Below are positions 54,898 through 63,858 of a stretch of DNA of 64,000 nucleotides, in pieces (the first letter of the stretch is position 1; each line of letters starts with the position of its first letter). Both the position numbers and the translations under genes were made by a program. Below the pieces are notes generated by a model. The model searched no databases. It was not told where the DNA came from and saw nothing but the letters and a program-made list of their open reading frames with translations. Source of the stretch: Pseudomonas paraglycinae (GTDB taxonomy: Bacteria; Pseudomonadota; Gammaproteobacteria; Pseudomonadales; Pseudomonadaceae); NCBI RefSeq assembly GCF_021601625.1, contig NZ_BQHR01000010.1:219244-283243 (forward strand), in the 5' to 3' direction.

Positions 54898-55209
54898 CCT
54901 TCCGCTTGTGGCGGGATTAGGTAGTGGTTTAACTGGTGCCCATGATCCTCTCGTTTGGCCAGACTCTCTAGATACAGTTCACCTGTATTGTGAGTGACCA
55001 GTTAACTGTTTATAGAGGGTGTATGGGTCAAAATCGCGCAAACTGTACCTGTCTGCGCTTATTTGGTGCATTTTTACCCAATTCGATGATTCGAGTAGGC
55101 AAAAGCCGTAGGAAAAGACCGGTACAGCAGTACAGTTTTTGACGGCTTCGGTGGTTTTCAGAATCCCGCTGGCGAAACTGTGTTTGCGCCAGCGGAAAAT
55201 CTGTGCGGA
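54898..55209. promoter_or_regulatory. Upstream region of the DUF1127 gene with multiple CTGTAC/CTGTAT sites
   Basis: 312 nt without a gene. It contains the dyad ATACAG-TTCAC-CTGTAT (54972-54988), the palindrome CAGTTAACTG (54999-55008), AACTGTACCTG (55041-55051), and on the minus strand two further CTGTAC half-sites near 55120-55135. The region is AT-richer than its surroundings. It probably holds a regulated promoter for the minus-strand DUF1127 gene. Confidence 0.6.
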
Positions 55210-56703
55210 CTACACCGCCAGCATGCGTCCGGTGTCTTCCAGATTGATGTGCCAGCTCAGAGCATCACGCAGAATATGCGGGGTGTGGCCGCCAATGGCG
55301 CAGGCTTTGTTGAAGTAGTCATTCAACGCCTGGCGGAAGTCCGGGTGCACACAGTTATCGATGATCACTCGGGCGCGTTCCCGTGGCGCCAGGCCGCGCA
55401 GGTCGGCCAGGCCCACCTCGGTCACCAGGATGTCGACGTCATGCTCGGTATGGTCGACGTGGCTGACCATCGGCACCACGCTGGAAATCGCGCCGCCCTT
55501 GGCGATCGACTTGGTCACGAACACCGCCAGGTGTGCGTTGCGCGCGAAGTCGCCCGAGCCGCCGATGCCGTTCATCATCCGCGTGCCGCAGACGTGGGTG
55601 GAGTTGACGTTGCCATAGATGTCGAATTCAAGGGCCGTGTTGATGCCGATGATGCCCAGGCGCCGCACCACTTCCGGGTGGTTGGAGATCTCCTGGGGAC
55701 GCAGTACCAGCTTGTCCTTGTACTTCTCCAGGTTGCCGAACACGTCGCTGTTGCGCCGCTCCGACAGGGTGATCGAGCTGCCCGAGGCGAAGCTCAGCTT
55801 GCCGGCGTCGATCAGGTCAAAGGTCGAGTCCTGCAGCACTTCGGAGTACATGGTCAGGTCTTCGAACGGCGAATCGATCAGCCCGCACATCACCGCGTTG
55901 GCAATGTTGCCGATCCCGGCCTGCAGTGGGCCGAGCTTATTGGTCATGCGCCCGGCATCGACTTCCTGCTTGAGAAAGGTGATCAAGTGATCGGCGATGG
56001 CTTTGGTGTCGACATCCGGTGAGGACACGGTGGACGGCGAGTCAGACTGCTGGGTGATGACGATGGCGACGATCTTCTCCGGCGGGATCGGGATCGCGGT
56101 GCTACCGATGCGATCGTCGACCTTTACCAGCGGAATCGGCGTACGGGTCGGGCGGTAGGTCGGAATATAGATGTCATGCAGACCTTCGAGGTTGGCGTTG
56201 TGCGCCAGGTTGATCTCGACGATCACGTGTTTGGCGAAGATCGCGAAGCTCGCCGAGTTGCCCACCGAGGTGGTCGGCACGATATGGCCCTGTTCGGTGA
56301 TGGCCACGGCTTCAATCACGGCGATATCCGGCAGCTTCAATTGCTGGTTGCGCAGTTGCTCCACGGTTTCCGACAGGTGCTGGTCGATGAACATCACTTC
56401 GCCGGCGTTGATCGCCTTGCGCAGGGTGCTGTCGACCTGGAACGGCATACGCCGCGACAGCACACCGGCCTCGGTCAGTTGTTTGTCGAGGTCGTTGCCC
56501 AGACTGGCGCCGGTCATCAGGCTGATCTTCAGCGGCGTGACCTTGGCTCGCTCGGCCAGCGCATGGGGCACGGCCTTGGCTTCGCCGGCGCGGGTGAAGC
56601 CGCTCATGCCGACGGTCATGCCGTCCTCAATCAGCGCAGCGGCGTCGGCGGCGCTCATCACTTTATCCAACAACGAAGGCAGGCGAATACGGTCACGGTA
56701 CAT
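55210..56703 (-). CDS. Acetyl-CoA hydrolase/succinate-CoA transferase family protein
   Basis: 497 residues of the Cat1/acetyl-CoA hydrolase-transferase family. The N-terminal half has MTVGMSGFTRAGEAKAVPHAL; the catalytic glutamate lies in GINTALEFDIYGNVNSTHVCG and the glycine-rich GGSGDFARNAHLAVFV follows. Family members usually transfer CoA between acetate, succinate or related acids. A probable function is succinyl-CoA:acetate CoA-transfer. It stands alone, upstream of the pnt terminator region. Confidence 0.87.
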   Translation of the reverse strand: MYRDRIRLPSLLDKVMSAADAAALIEDGMTVGMSGFTRAGEAKAVPHALAERAKVTPLKISLMTGASLGNDLDKQLTEAGVLSRRMPFQVDSTLRKAINAGEVMFIDQHLSETVEQLRNQQLKLPDIAVIEAVAITEQGHIVPTTSVGNSASFAIFAKHVIVEINLAHNANLEGLHDIYIPTYRPTRTPIPLVKVDDRIGSTAIPIPPEKIVAIVITQQSDSPSTVSSPDVDTKAIADHLITFLKQEVDAGRMTNKLGPLQAGIGNIANAVMCGLIDSPFEDLTMYSEVLQDSTFDLIDAGKLSFASGSSITLSERRNSDVFGNLEKYKDKLVLRPQEISNHPEVVRRLGIIGINTALEFDIYGNVNSTHVCGTRMMNGIGGSGDFARNAHLAVFVTKSIAKGGAISSVVPMVSHVDHTEHDVDILVTEVGLADLRGLAPRERARVIIDNCVHPDFRQALNDYFNKACAIGGHTPHILRDALSWHINLEDTGRMLAV

Positions 56704-56872
56704 GGATTATTTTCTCGGGCAGCGAGTAGCAGGATGCGCAGTCTAGTGAATTTCGCGAGCGCCTGTCCCGCTACCAAGGTCGCAAACGAGGCGTCTATTT
56801 AGCGGGTTTCAAGTAAAACACCGTTACTGGATCTGCAACAACGCGGCAAATTGTCCGACGTTTTGCGCAAAC

Positions 56873-56898
56873 AAAAACGCCCCGACATGTCGGGGCGT
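56873..56898 (-). terminator. Terminator of pntB
   Basis: A perfect 11-bp palindrome ACGCCCCGACA / TGTCGGGGCGT. On the minus strand it is followed by TTTTTGTTTG. It lies 20 nt after the pntB stop. Confidence 0.9.
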
Positions 56899-56918
56899 CC
56901 GGTGAAGCAGCGAGCGAG

Positions 56919-58352
56919 TTATTCGACCGCTTTGACCATGTCTTCGATGACTTTTTTCGCGTCGCCGAAGACCATCATGGTCTTGTCCAGGTAGAACAGT
57001 TCGTTGTCCAGACCGGCATAGCCGCTGGCCATCGAGCGCTTGTTGACGATGATGGTCTTGGCCTTGAACGCTTCGAGGATCGGCATGCCGGCAATCGGCG
57101 ATTTCGGATCGTTCTTGGCGGCCGGGTTGACCACGTCGTTGGCGCCGAGCACCAGTACCACGTCGGCCTGGCCGAACTCGGAGTTGATGTCTTCCATCTC
57201 GAACACCTGGTCGTACGGCACTTCGGCCTCGGCCAGCAGTACGTTCATGTGGCCAGGCATCCGACCGGCCACCGGGTGGATAGCGTACTTCACGGTCACG
57301 CCATGGTGGGTCAGCTTCTCGGTCAGCTCTTTCAAGGCGTGCTGTGCACGGGCCACCGCCAGGCCGTAACCCGGAACGATGATCACGGTGTCGGCGTTGG
57401 TCAGCAGGAAGGTCGCGTCGTCAGCCGAACCGGATTTCACCGGACGGGCTTCCTTCTCACCGGCAGGACCGGCGTCTGCTGTATTGCCGAAACCGCCGAG
57501 CAGTACATTAAAGAAGGAACGGTTCATCGCCTTGCACATGATGTACGAGAGGATCGCACCGCTCGAGCCCACCAGCGAACCGGCAATGATCAGCATCGAG
57601 TTGTTCAGTGAGAAGCCGATACCCGCCGCCGCCCAGCCGGAATAGCTGTTGAGCATCGACACCACCACCGGCATGTCGGCGCCGCCGATCGGGATGATGA
57701 TCAGCACACCCATGACGAACGCCAGGGCCAGCATCAGCGCGAACGCGGCGAGGTTGCCGGTCAGCATGAAGGTGACACCGAGGATCAGAGTCGCCAGACC
57801 CAGCACTGCGTTCAGCTTGTGCTGACCGCTGAACTGTACCGGTGCGCCCTGGAACAGACGGAACTTGTACTTGCCAGACAGCTTGCCGAAGGCGATCACC
57901 GAACCGGAGAAGGTGATTGCACCGATGGCTGCGCCCAGGAACAGCTCCAGACGGTTACCCGCCGGGATCGAGTCGCCCAGTTGCTTGACGATGCCCAGCG
58001 ACTGCGGCTCGACCACGGCAGCAATGGCGATGAACACCGCTGCCAGGCCGATCATGCTGTGCATGAACGCAACCAGTTCAGGCATCTTGGTCATTTCAAC
58101 GCGTTTGGCCATGATCGAACCGGCGGTGCCGCCGATCAGCAGGCCGACGATCACATAGCCAATACCGGCGGTGGCCAGCTCAGCGCCCAGCTTATAGATG
58201 AGGCCGACAGTGGTGATAATTGCCAGCGCCATGCCGAGCATGCCGAACAGGTTGCCGCGGCGCGATGTGGTCGGGTGCGACAGACCCTTGAGGGCCTGGA
58301 TGAAGCAGATCGACGCGATCAGGTAGAGCGTCGTGACGAGGTTCATGCTCAT
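56919..58352 (-). CDS. pntB: NAD(P) transhydrogenase subunit beta
   Basis: 477 residues: eight or nine membrane helices (domain II) followed by the soluble NADP(H)-binding domain III (about 300-477) with VPGYGLAVARAQHAL, HPVAGRMPGHMNVLLAEA and VVLVLGANDVVNPAA. It couples proton translocation to hydride transfer from NADH to NADP+. Its ATG overlaps the pntAB stop (TAATG read on the minus strand). Confidence 0.95.
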   Translation of the reverse strand: MSMNLVTTLYLIASICFIQALKGLSHPTTSRRGNLFGMLGMALAIITTVGLIYKLGAELATAGIGYVIVGLLIGGTAGSIMAKRVEMTKMPELVAFMHSMIGLAAVFIAIAAVVEPQSLGIVKQLGDSIPAGNRLELFLGAAIGAITFSGSVIAFGKLSGKYKFRLFQGAPVQFSGQHKLNAVLGLATLILGVTFMLTGNLAAFALMLALAFVMGVLIIIPIGGADMPVVVSMLNSYSGWAAAGIGFSLNNSMLIIAGSLVGSSGAILSYIMCKAMNRSFFNVLLGGFGNTADAGPAGEKEARPVKSGSADDATFLLTNADTVIIVPGYGLAVARAQHALKELTEKLTHHGVTVKYAIHPVAGRMPGHMNVLLAEAEVPYDQVFEMEDINSEFGQADVVLVLGANDVVNPAAKNDPKSPIAGMPILEAFKAKTIIVNKRSMASGYAGLDNELFYLDKTMMVFGDAKKVIEDMVKAVE

Positions 58353-58672
58353 TACTTAGGCGCCTCTTCTTTTGCTTTCGGGGCTTTCTTCTTGAACATC
58401 TCAAGCATGCGGCGGGTCACCAGGAAGCCACCGAACACGTTGACCGCGGCCAGTGCCACGGCGAGGGTGCCCATGGTCTTGCCCAGCGGGGTGACGGTCA
58501 GTGCGGCCGCGAGCATGGCGCCGACAATCACGATCGCCGAAATGGCGTTGGTCACTGCCATCAAAGGCGTGTGCAGCGCGGGTGTAACGTTCCAGACCAC
58601 GTGGTAACCGACATAAATCGCCAGCACGAAGATGATCAGGTTGTAGATACCGGGGGAGATAAGCTCTTCCAT
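58352..58672 (-). CDS. pntAB: NAD(P) transhydrogenase subunit alpha, part 2 (membrane)
   Basis: 106 residues with three membrane helices and the conserved [31 protein letters not shown]. It is the separate membrane part of the alpha subunit found in Pseudomonas and other bacteria with a three-gene pnt set. It lies between pntAA and pntB with 15 nt and -1 nt spacing. Confidence 0.94.
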   Translation of the reverse strand: MEELISPGIYNLIIFVLAIYVGYHVVWNVTPALHTPLMAVTNAISAIVIVGAMLAAALTVTPLGKTMGTLAVALAAVNVFGGFLVTRRMLEMFKKKAPKAKEEAPK

Positions 58673-58687
58673 CGTCTGAATCCCTGC

Positions 58688-59809
58688 TTAGGCGTTTTTG
58701 CGGATGACTTGGCCGTCGCGGCACATCAGGCACGCGGCGACGATGTCGTCTTCGAGGTTCACTTCGAACTGGCCTTCTTTGGTGAAGACCAGCTTCAGGA
58801 AGTCCAGCAGGTTGCGTGCGTACAGCGCCGAGGCGTCTGCGGCGACTTCACCGGCGAGGTTGGTCGGGCCGACGATGGTCACGCCGTTCTCGATCACGAC
58901 CTGGTCGGCCACGGTCAGCGGACAGTTGCCACCCTGAGCGGCCGCGAGGTCGATGACCACCGAGCCGGGTTTCATCTGCGCAACGGTGTCTGCGCTCAGC
59001 AGCGTCGGTGCCTTGCGGCCCGGAATCAGTGCGGTGGTGATGACGATGTCAGCCTGCTTGGCGCGCTCGTGCACGGCCTGGGCCTGACGCTGCATCCAGC
59101 TCGCCGGCATCGGGCGTGCGTAACCGCCGACGCCGACCGCGCATTCGCGTTCTTCATCGGTCTCGTAAGGCACGTCGACGAACTTGGCGCCGAGGGACTC
59201 GATCTGTTCCTTCACGGCCGGACGTACGTCGGACGCTTCGATGACGGCACCCAGACGTTTCGCCGTGGCAATCGCCTGCAACCCGGCCACACCGGCCCCC
59301 AGAATCAGCACGCGCGCCGCTTTCACGGTGCCCGCAGCGGTCATCAGCATCGGCATGAAGCGCGGATAGTAGTGAGCGGCCAGCAGCACCGCCTTATAGC
59401 CGGCAATATTCGCCTGGGACGACAGCACGTCGAGACTCTGGGCCCGGGAGGTACGTGGTGCCGCTTCCAGGGCGAACGCGGTAATTCCGCACTCGGCCAT
59501 CTTCGCGATGGTGTCGTTGTTGAACGGGTTGAGCATGCCCACCAGCACCGTTCCGCGCTTGATCAGCGTCAGTTCGGCATCGCTTGGCGCGACCACTTTG
59601 AGAATCAGCTCGGCGCCAAACGCGTCATTGGCACTGCCAATGGTTGCGCCTGCCGCTTCATAGGCACTGTCGACAACGCTGGCTTTAACGCCGGCGCCGG
59701 TTTGCACAGTGACCTTATGACCTTGGCTGATCAGCTTTTTAATGGTTTCCGGGGTTGCAGCAACCCGTGTTTCACCGGTCTGGGTTTCGAGAGGAACACC
59801 AATGTGCAC
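58688..59809 (-). CDS. pntAA: NAD(P) transhydrogenase subunit alpha, part 1 (NAD-binding)
   Basis: 373 residues of the alanine dehydrogenase/PNT fold: N-terminal GVPLETQTGETRVAATPETIKKLISQGH, the NAD-binding LILGAGVAGLQAIATAKRLGA and GSVVIDLAAAQGGNCPLT. GTG 59809 (HIGVPLE) has GGAG 7 nt upstream and gives the family start. It is first in the pnt operon, whose promoter should lie in the 434-nt gap upstream. Confidence 0.94.
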   Translation of the reverse strand: MHIGVPLETQTGETRVAATPETIKKLISQGHKVTVQTGAGVKASVVDSAYEAAGATIGSANDAFGAELILKVVAPSDAELTLIKRGTVLVGMLNPFNNDTIAKMAECGITAFALEAAPRTSRAQSLDVLSSQANIAGYKAVLLAAHYYPRFMPMLMTAAGTVKAARVLILGAGVAGLQAIATAKRLGAVIEASDVRPAVKEQIESLGAKFVDVPYETDEERECAVGVGGYARPMPASWMQRQAQAVHERAKQADIVITTALIPGRKAPTLLSADTVAQMKPGSVVIDLAAAQGGNCPLTVADQVVIENGVTIVGPTNLAGEVAADASALYARNLLDFLKLVFTKEGQFEVNLEDDIVAACLMCRDGQVIRKNA

Positions 59810-60243
59810 GTCAAATCTCCTGCGTGATCTTATTGAGTAAACCCATGCACTACGGATGGTGCGACTGGGGCGGCCGATCAGCACGATCCCGCCAAATCAG
59901 GGCGGGGCGCGGCATTTTGCAGGCGAAGTTTATGCCCTTCAAGGGATTATGACGGGTGACGGAAAATTAACTACAAGTCATCCCGTGACCGAATGTCGCA
60001 GATGGCCAGTTGAATCCCTTGCAGGCCGTGCCTTTCAAGGAGTCTGGATGAATTTGAAGAATTTTCTCATCGGTGACGTGAATAGGTCGCAATGAGTCGC
60101 GAATGAGGGCGCAAAGCCACGTCGGCAGGCGCTTGTGGGACGTCTGTACGACTTTCGGATACAGTCTGTCTATTTGCGACAAATAGTTATATCTGTAGGG
60201 CTTTGATTTTCCTGACTACGGGGTTAGCAATCGCTGAAACCCT
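59810..60243. other. Long intergenic region between pntAA and gcdR
   Basis: 434 nt with no gene that can be supported on either strand. It must carry the pnt promoter. It contains a GC-rich inverted repeat (CCCGCC / GGCGGG near 59890-59910), and near its gcdR end the exact palindrome CTATTTG-CGA-CAAATAG (60170-60186) followed by an AT-rich stretch. Confidence 0.5.
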
Positions 60244-61143
60244 TTAGCCTTCTAGGTTGTAGCTGTGTGCCTGGTTCACCAGCCAGTCGCGAAAAGCCTT
60301 GAGTGACGCGGATTCGACCTTTCGCTCCGGAATCATCAGGTAATACGCCTTGATGCTGGAGAGCGCTTTCGGGTTGGCAATCACCAAGCGTTTCTCGGCC
60401 AGTTCGCGCTGAATCAGGAACGGTGGGATCAGCGCGATGCCCATGTCGTGCATGGCCGCCTGGGCCAGCATGGAGAATAGCTCGTAGCGCGGACCTGTCA
60501 TGTCGCGGGGGATGTTCAGGTGTTGCGAGTTGAACCACTGTCGCCAGGCGTAGGGGCGGGTGGTTTGCTGGAGCAGCGGCAGATCGGCGATTTCATCGGG
60601 TGTCAGATGCGTCTTGTTGCCGAGCAGGACGGGACTGCATACCGGCATCGGATTCTCGCCCATCAGCCTGTGGGATTCGGTACCGGACCAGTCGGCATCG
60701 CCAAAGTAGATGGCGGCATCGAATTCGGTGTCGGCAAACAGGAACGGGCGGGTGCGGTTGGTCAGGTTGACCGTCACTTCCGGGTGCTTGAGCTGGAAGT
60801 CCTTCAGTCTTGGCAACAGCCATTGCGTGCCGAAGGTGGGCACCACGGCGAGCTCAATCACATTGGTGCCTTGCTGACCCATCACCGACAGGGTGTCGCG
60901 CTCAACGGCGTCGAGTTGGGTGGCGACCCGACGACTGTAGGAAAGGCCCGCTTCTGTCAGCTTCACCCCGCGACGCGAGCGTCGGAAGAGTTCGACGCTG
61001 AGGAAGTCCTCCAGGCTGGCGATCTGTCGGCAAATGGCGCCCTGGGTGAGGGAAAGTTCTTCAGCGGCCTTGGTAAAGCTCTCGTGACGGGCAGCAGCCT
61101 CGAAGCTGATCAGGGCGGTGGTGCTGGGTATCTTGCGGCGCAT
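60244..61143 (-). CDS. gcdR: LysR-type regulator GcdR (glutarate utilisation)
   Basis: 299 residues: LysR winged helix (PSTTALISFEAAARHESFTKAAEELSLTQGAICRQIASLEDFL, split description) of the GcvA-like branch and an effector domain. It is divergent from gcdH, as in other Pseudomonas, where GcdR activates glutaryl-CoA dehydrogenase in response to glutarate. ATG 61143 is taken; the ATG at 61158 is possible. The gap to gcdH is 158 nt. Confidence 0.88.
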   Translation of the reverse strand: MRRKIPSTTALISFEAAARHESFTKAAEELSLTQGAICRQIASLEDFLSVELFRRSRRGVKLTEAGLSYSRRVATQLDAVERDTLSVMGQQGTNVIELAVVPTFGTQWLLPRLKDFQLKHPEVTVNLTNRTRPFLFADTEFDAAIYFGDADWSGTESHRLMGENPMPVCSPVLLGNKTHLTPDEIADLPLLQQTTRPYAWRQWFNSQHLNIPRDMTGPRYELFSMLAQAAMHDMGIALIPPFLIQRELAEKRLVIANPKALSSIKAYYLMIPERKVESASLKAFRDWLVNQAHSYNLEG

Positions 61144-61301
61144 GTACGTCAACCTCACTAATACATCGCTTAATCGGCATCTCGCGACGTTTCGGAGTGA
61201 GAAATTAGCACAACAGGATGCGAAATCCTCGTTTGTCGGGATGGCGAAGCGCGCCTAGGATCAATGCCACGTTAATTCACCCGATTTGCGAGGACTCACT
61301 C

Positions 61302-62483
61302 ATGGGCGGTAAAGCTAGCTTCAACTGGATCGATCCACTGCTGCTGGATCAACAGCTGACTGAAGAAGAACGCATGATCCGCGACACTGCCGAGCAATTC
61401 GCCCAGCAGAGCCTCGCGCCGCGCGTGCTCGAAGCCTTCCGCCATGAAAAGACTGACCCGGCGATCTTCCGTGAAATGGGTGAGGTCGGCCTGTTGGGCG
61501 CGACCATCCCCGAGCAGTACGGTGGCAGCGGCCTCAACTACGTCAGCTATGGCCTGATCGCTCGTGAAGTCGAGCGTGTCGACTCTGGCTACCGTTCGAT
61601 GATGAGCGTGCAGTCTTCGCTGGTGATGGTGCCGATCAACGAATTCGGTACTGAAGCACAGAAGCAGAAGTACCTGCCGAAGCTGGCTTCCGGCGAGTGG
61701 ATCGGCTGCTTCGGTCTGACCGAGCCGAACCACGGTTCCGATCCAGGCGCGATGATTACACGTGCACGTAAAGTCGACGGCGGCTACAGCCTGACTGGTG
61801 CCAAGATGTGGATCACCAACAGCCCGATCGCCGATGTGTTCGTGGTCTGGGCCAAGGACGATGCTGGCGATATTCGCGGTTTCGTTCTGGAGAAGGGCTG
61901 GAAAGGCCTGAGCGCTCCGGCGATTCACGGCAAGGTCGGCCTGCGGGCTTCGATCACCGGCGAAATTGTCATGGACAATGTGTTCGTGCCGGAAGAGAAC
62001 ATCTTCCCGGATGTGCGTGGACTGAAAGGTCCGTTCACCTGCCTCAACTCCGCACGTTATGGCATCTCTTGGGGCGCGTTGGGTGCTGCCGAGTTCTGCT
62101 GGCACACCGCTCGCCAGTACACCCTGGATCGTCAACAGTTCGGTCGTCCGCTGGCCGCCACTCAGTTGATCCAGAAGAAGCTGGCTGACATGCAGACCGA
62201 GATCACTTTGGCACTGCAAGGCTGTCTGCGTCTGGGCCGCATGAAGGACGAAGGCACTGCTGCGGTTGAAATCACTTCGATCATGAAGCGCAACTCTTGC
62301 GGCAAGTCTCTCGAGATCGCCCGCATGGCGCGTGACATGTTGGGCGGCAACGGGATATCCGATGAATTCGGCGTGGCCCGTCACCTGGTCAACCTGGAAG
62401 TGGTGAATACCTATGAAGGCACTCACGACGTTCACGCGCTGATCCTCGGTCGTGCGCAGACCGGCCTGCAGGCGTTCTATTAA
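61302..62483 (+). CDS. gcdH: Glutaryl-CoA dehydrogenase
   Basis: 393 residues of the acyl-CoA dehydrogenase family. The flavin-contact segment is [16 protein letters not shown], later [18 protein letters not shown], and the catalytic base is Glu in [21 protein letters not shown]. It oxidatively decarboxylates glutaryl-CoA to crotonyl-CoA in lysine, tryptophan and glutarate degradation. ATG 61302 has GAGGA upstream; the longer open frame is not needed. A CoA transferase gene follows 13 nt later. Confidence 0.95.
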   Translation: MGGKASFNWIDPLLLDQQLTEEERMIRDTAEQFAQQSLAPRVLEAFRHEKTDPAIFREMGEVGLLGATIPEQYGGSGLNYVSYGLIAREVERVDSGYRSMMSVQSSLVMVPINEFGTEAQKQKYLPKLASGEWIGCFGLTEPNHGSDPGAMITRARKVDGGYSLTGAKMWITNSPIADVFVVWAKDDAGDIRGFVLEKGWKGLSAPAIHGKVGLRASITGEIVMDNVFVPEENIFPDVRGLKGPFTCLNSARYGISWGALGAAEFCWHTARQYTLDRQQFGRPLAATQLIQKKLADMQTEITLALQGCLRLGRMKDEGTAAVEITSIMKRNSCGKSLEIARMARDMLGGNGISDEFGVARHLVNLEVVNTYEGTHDVHALILGRAQTGLQAFY

Positions 62484-62496
62484 TAGGAGAGCGACC

Positions 62497-63717
62497 ATGG
62501 GCGCGCTGTCGCATCTGCGGGTACTGGATTTATCGCGAGTGCTGGCCGGCCCATGGGCCGGGCAAATTCTTGCTGACCTTGGGGCGGAAGTGATCAAGGT
62601 CGAGCGCCCGGGCAATGGTGACGACACTCGCGCCTGGGGGCCGCCCTTCCTGAAGGACGCTTATGGCGAGAACACTAGCGAGGCGGCTTATTACCTGTCG
62701 GCCAATCGCAACAAGCAATCGGTGACGATCGACTTTACGCGTCCCGAGGGCCAGAAGCTCGTTCGGGAGCTGGCAGCCAAGTCCGACATCCTGATCGAAA
62801 ACTTCAAGGTGGGTGGTCTGGCGGCGTATGGCTTGGATTACGAGTCGCTGAAGGCGATCAATCCGGATCTGATCTATTGCTCGATCACCGGTTTTGGTCA
62901 GACCGGACCGTATGCCAAGCGTGCGGGTTATGACTTCATGATCCAGGGGCTTGGCGGGCTGATGAGTCTGACCGGGCGACCTGAGGGTGATGAAGGTGCC
63001 GGGCCGGTGAAGGTGGGTGTGGCGCTTACGGATATCCTGACGGGGTTGTATTCGACCGTGGCGATTTTGGCGGCATTGGCTCACCGTGATCACGATGGCG
63101 GCGGGCAGCATATCGATATGGCTTTGCTGGATGTGCAGGTGGCTTGTCTGGCTAACCAGGCGATGAATTACCTGACGACGGGCAATGCGCCAAAGCGGCT
63201 AGGGAATGCGCACCCGAATATCGTGCCGTACCAGGATTTTCCTACGGCCGATGGCGACTTCATTCTTACCGTGGGCAATGACGGGCAGTTCCGCAAATTT
63301 GCCGAAGTGGCGGGGCAGCCCCAGTGGGCGGACGATCCGCGTTTCGCGACTAATAAGCTGCGGGTGGCGAACCGTGCGGTGCTGATTCCGCTGATTCGTC
63401 AGGCGACGGTTTTCAAGACTACTGCCGAGTGGGTAACTCAGCTTGAGCAGGCGGGTGTACCGTGTGGACCGATCAATGATCTGTCACAGGTGTTCGAGGA
63501 TCCACAGGTGAAGTCTCGCGGGTTGGCGATTGAGCTGCCTCACGCGCTGGCGGGGATGGTGCCGCAGGTGGCCAGCCCGATCCGGTTGTCGCGGACGCCT
63601 GTCGAGTATCGCCTTGCGCCTCCTTTGTTGGGCGAACACACCTTGGACGTTTTGCAGCGGGTGCTGGGTCTTGGGGCTGGAGCAGTGGCTGCGATGAAAG
63701 AGGATGGAGTGCTCTGA
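62497..63717 (+). CDS. Class III CoA transferase (CaiB/BaiF), probably glutarate-activating
   Basis: 406 residues with the family III N-terminus LRVLDLSRVLAGPWAGQILADLGAEVIKVERPG, the central SITGFGQTGPYA and the catalytic Asp in QHIDMALLDVQ. AGGAGAG precedes the ATG by 5 nt. It lies in an operon with gcdH and is likely to make glutaryl-CoA from glutarate using succinyl-CoA as CoA donor. That substrate is inferred from context. Confidence 0.88.
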   Translation: MGALSHLRVLDLSRVLAGPWAGQILADLGAEVIKVERPGNGDDTRAWGPPFLKDAYGENTSEAAYYLSANRNKQSVTIDFTRPEGQKLVRELAAKSDILIENFKVGGLAAYGLDYESLKAINPDLIYCSITGFGQTGPYAKRAGYDFMIQGLGGLMSLTGRPEGDEGAGPVKVGVALTDILTGLYSTVAILAALAHRDHDGGGQHIDMALLDVQVACLANQAMNYLTTGNAPKRLGNAHPNIVPYQDFPTADGDFILTVGNDGQFRKFAEVAGQPQWADDPRFATNKLRVANRAVLIPLIRQATVFKTTAEWVTQLEQAGVPCGPINDLSQVFEDPQVKSRGLAIELPHALAGMVPQVASPIRLSRTPVEYRLAPPLLGEHTLDVLQRVLGLGAGAVAAMKEDGVL

Positions 63718-63723
63718 TGGTTC

Positions 63724-63769
63724 TCTCTCTATATAGAAGGGGTGCTGAATCCTTTTCTATATAGAGGGA
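63724..63769. repeat. Long AT-rich hairpin after the CoA transferase gene
   Basis: A 12-bp perfect stem CTCTATATAGAA / TTCTATATAGAG, extended inward by GGGG/CCTT (two G-T pairs) and outward by three more pairs, with an 8-nt loop. It starts 6 nt after the stop codon. A T-run lies only at about 63777-63783. It may end the gcdH operon or block read-through into the strong promoter downstream. Confidence 0.65.
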
Positions 63770-63824
63770 ATTGGATGTTTTTTGGCCTATCCGCAAGTTA
63801 TTGAAAGAAAAGCGAAATTAAGGG

Positions 63825-63852
63825 TTGACGGCAGATCCTGAGTCTCTATAAT
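63825..63852 (+). promoter_or_regulatory. Strong sigma-70 promoter, probably rRNA operon P1
   Basis: TTGACG (63825-63830) and TATAAT (63847-63852) are separated by 16 bp. An A-rich stretch (GAAAGAAAAGCGAAATTAAG) precedes it like an UP element, and a GC-rich discriminator TCGCCCC follows, as at stringently controlled promoters. Confidence 0.8.
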
Positions 63853-63858
63853 TCGCCC

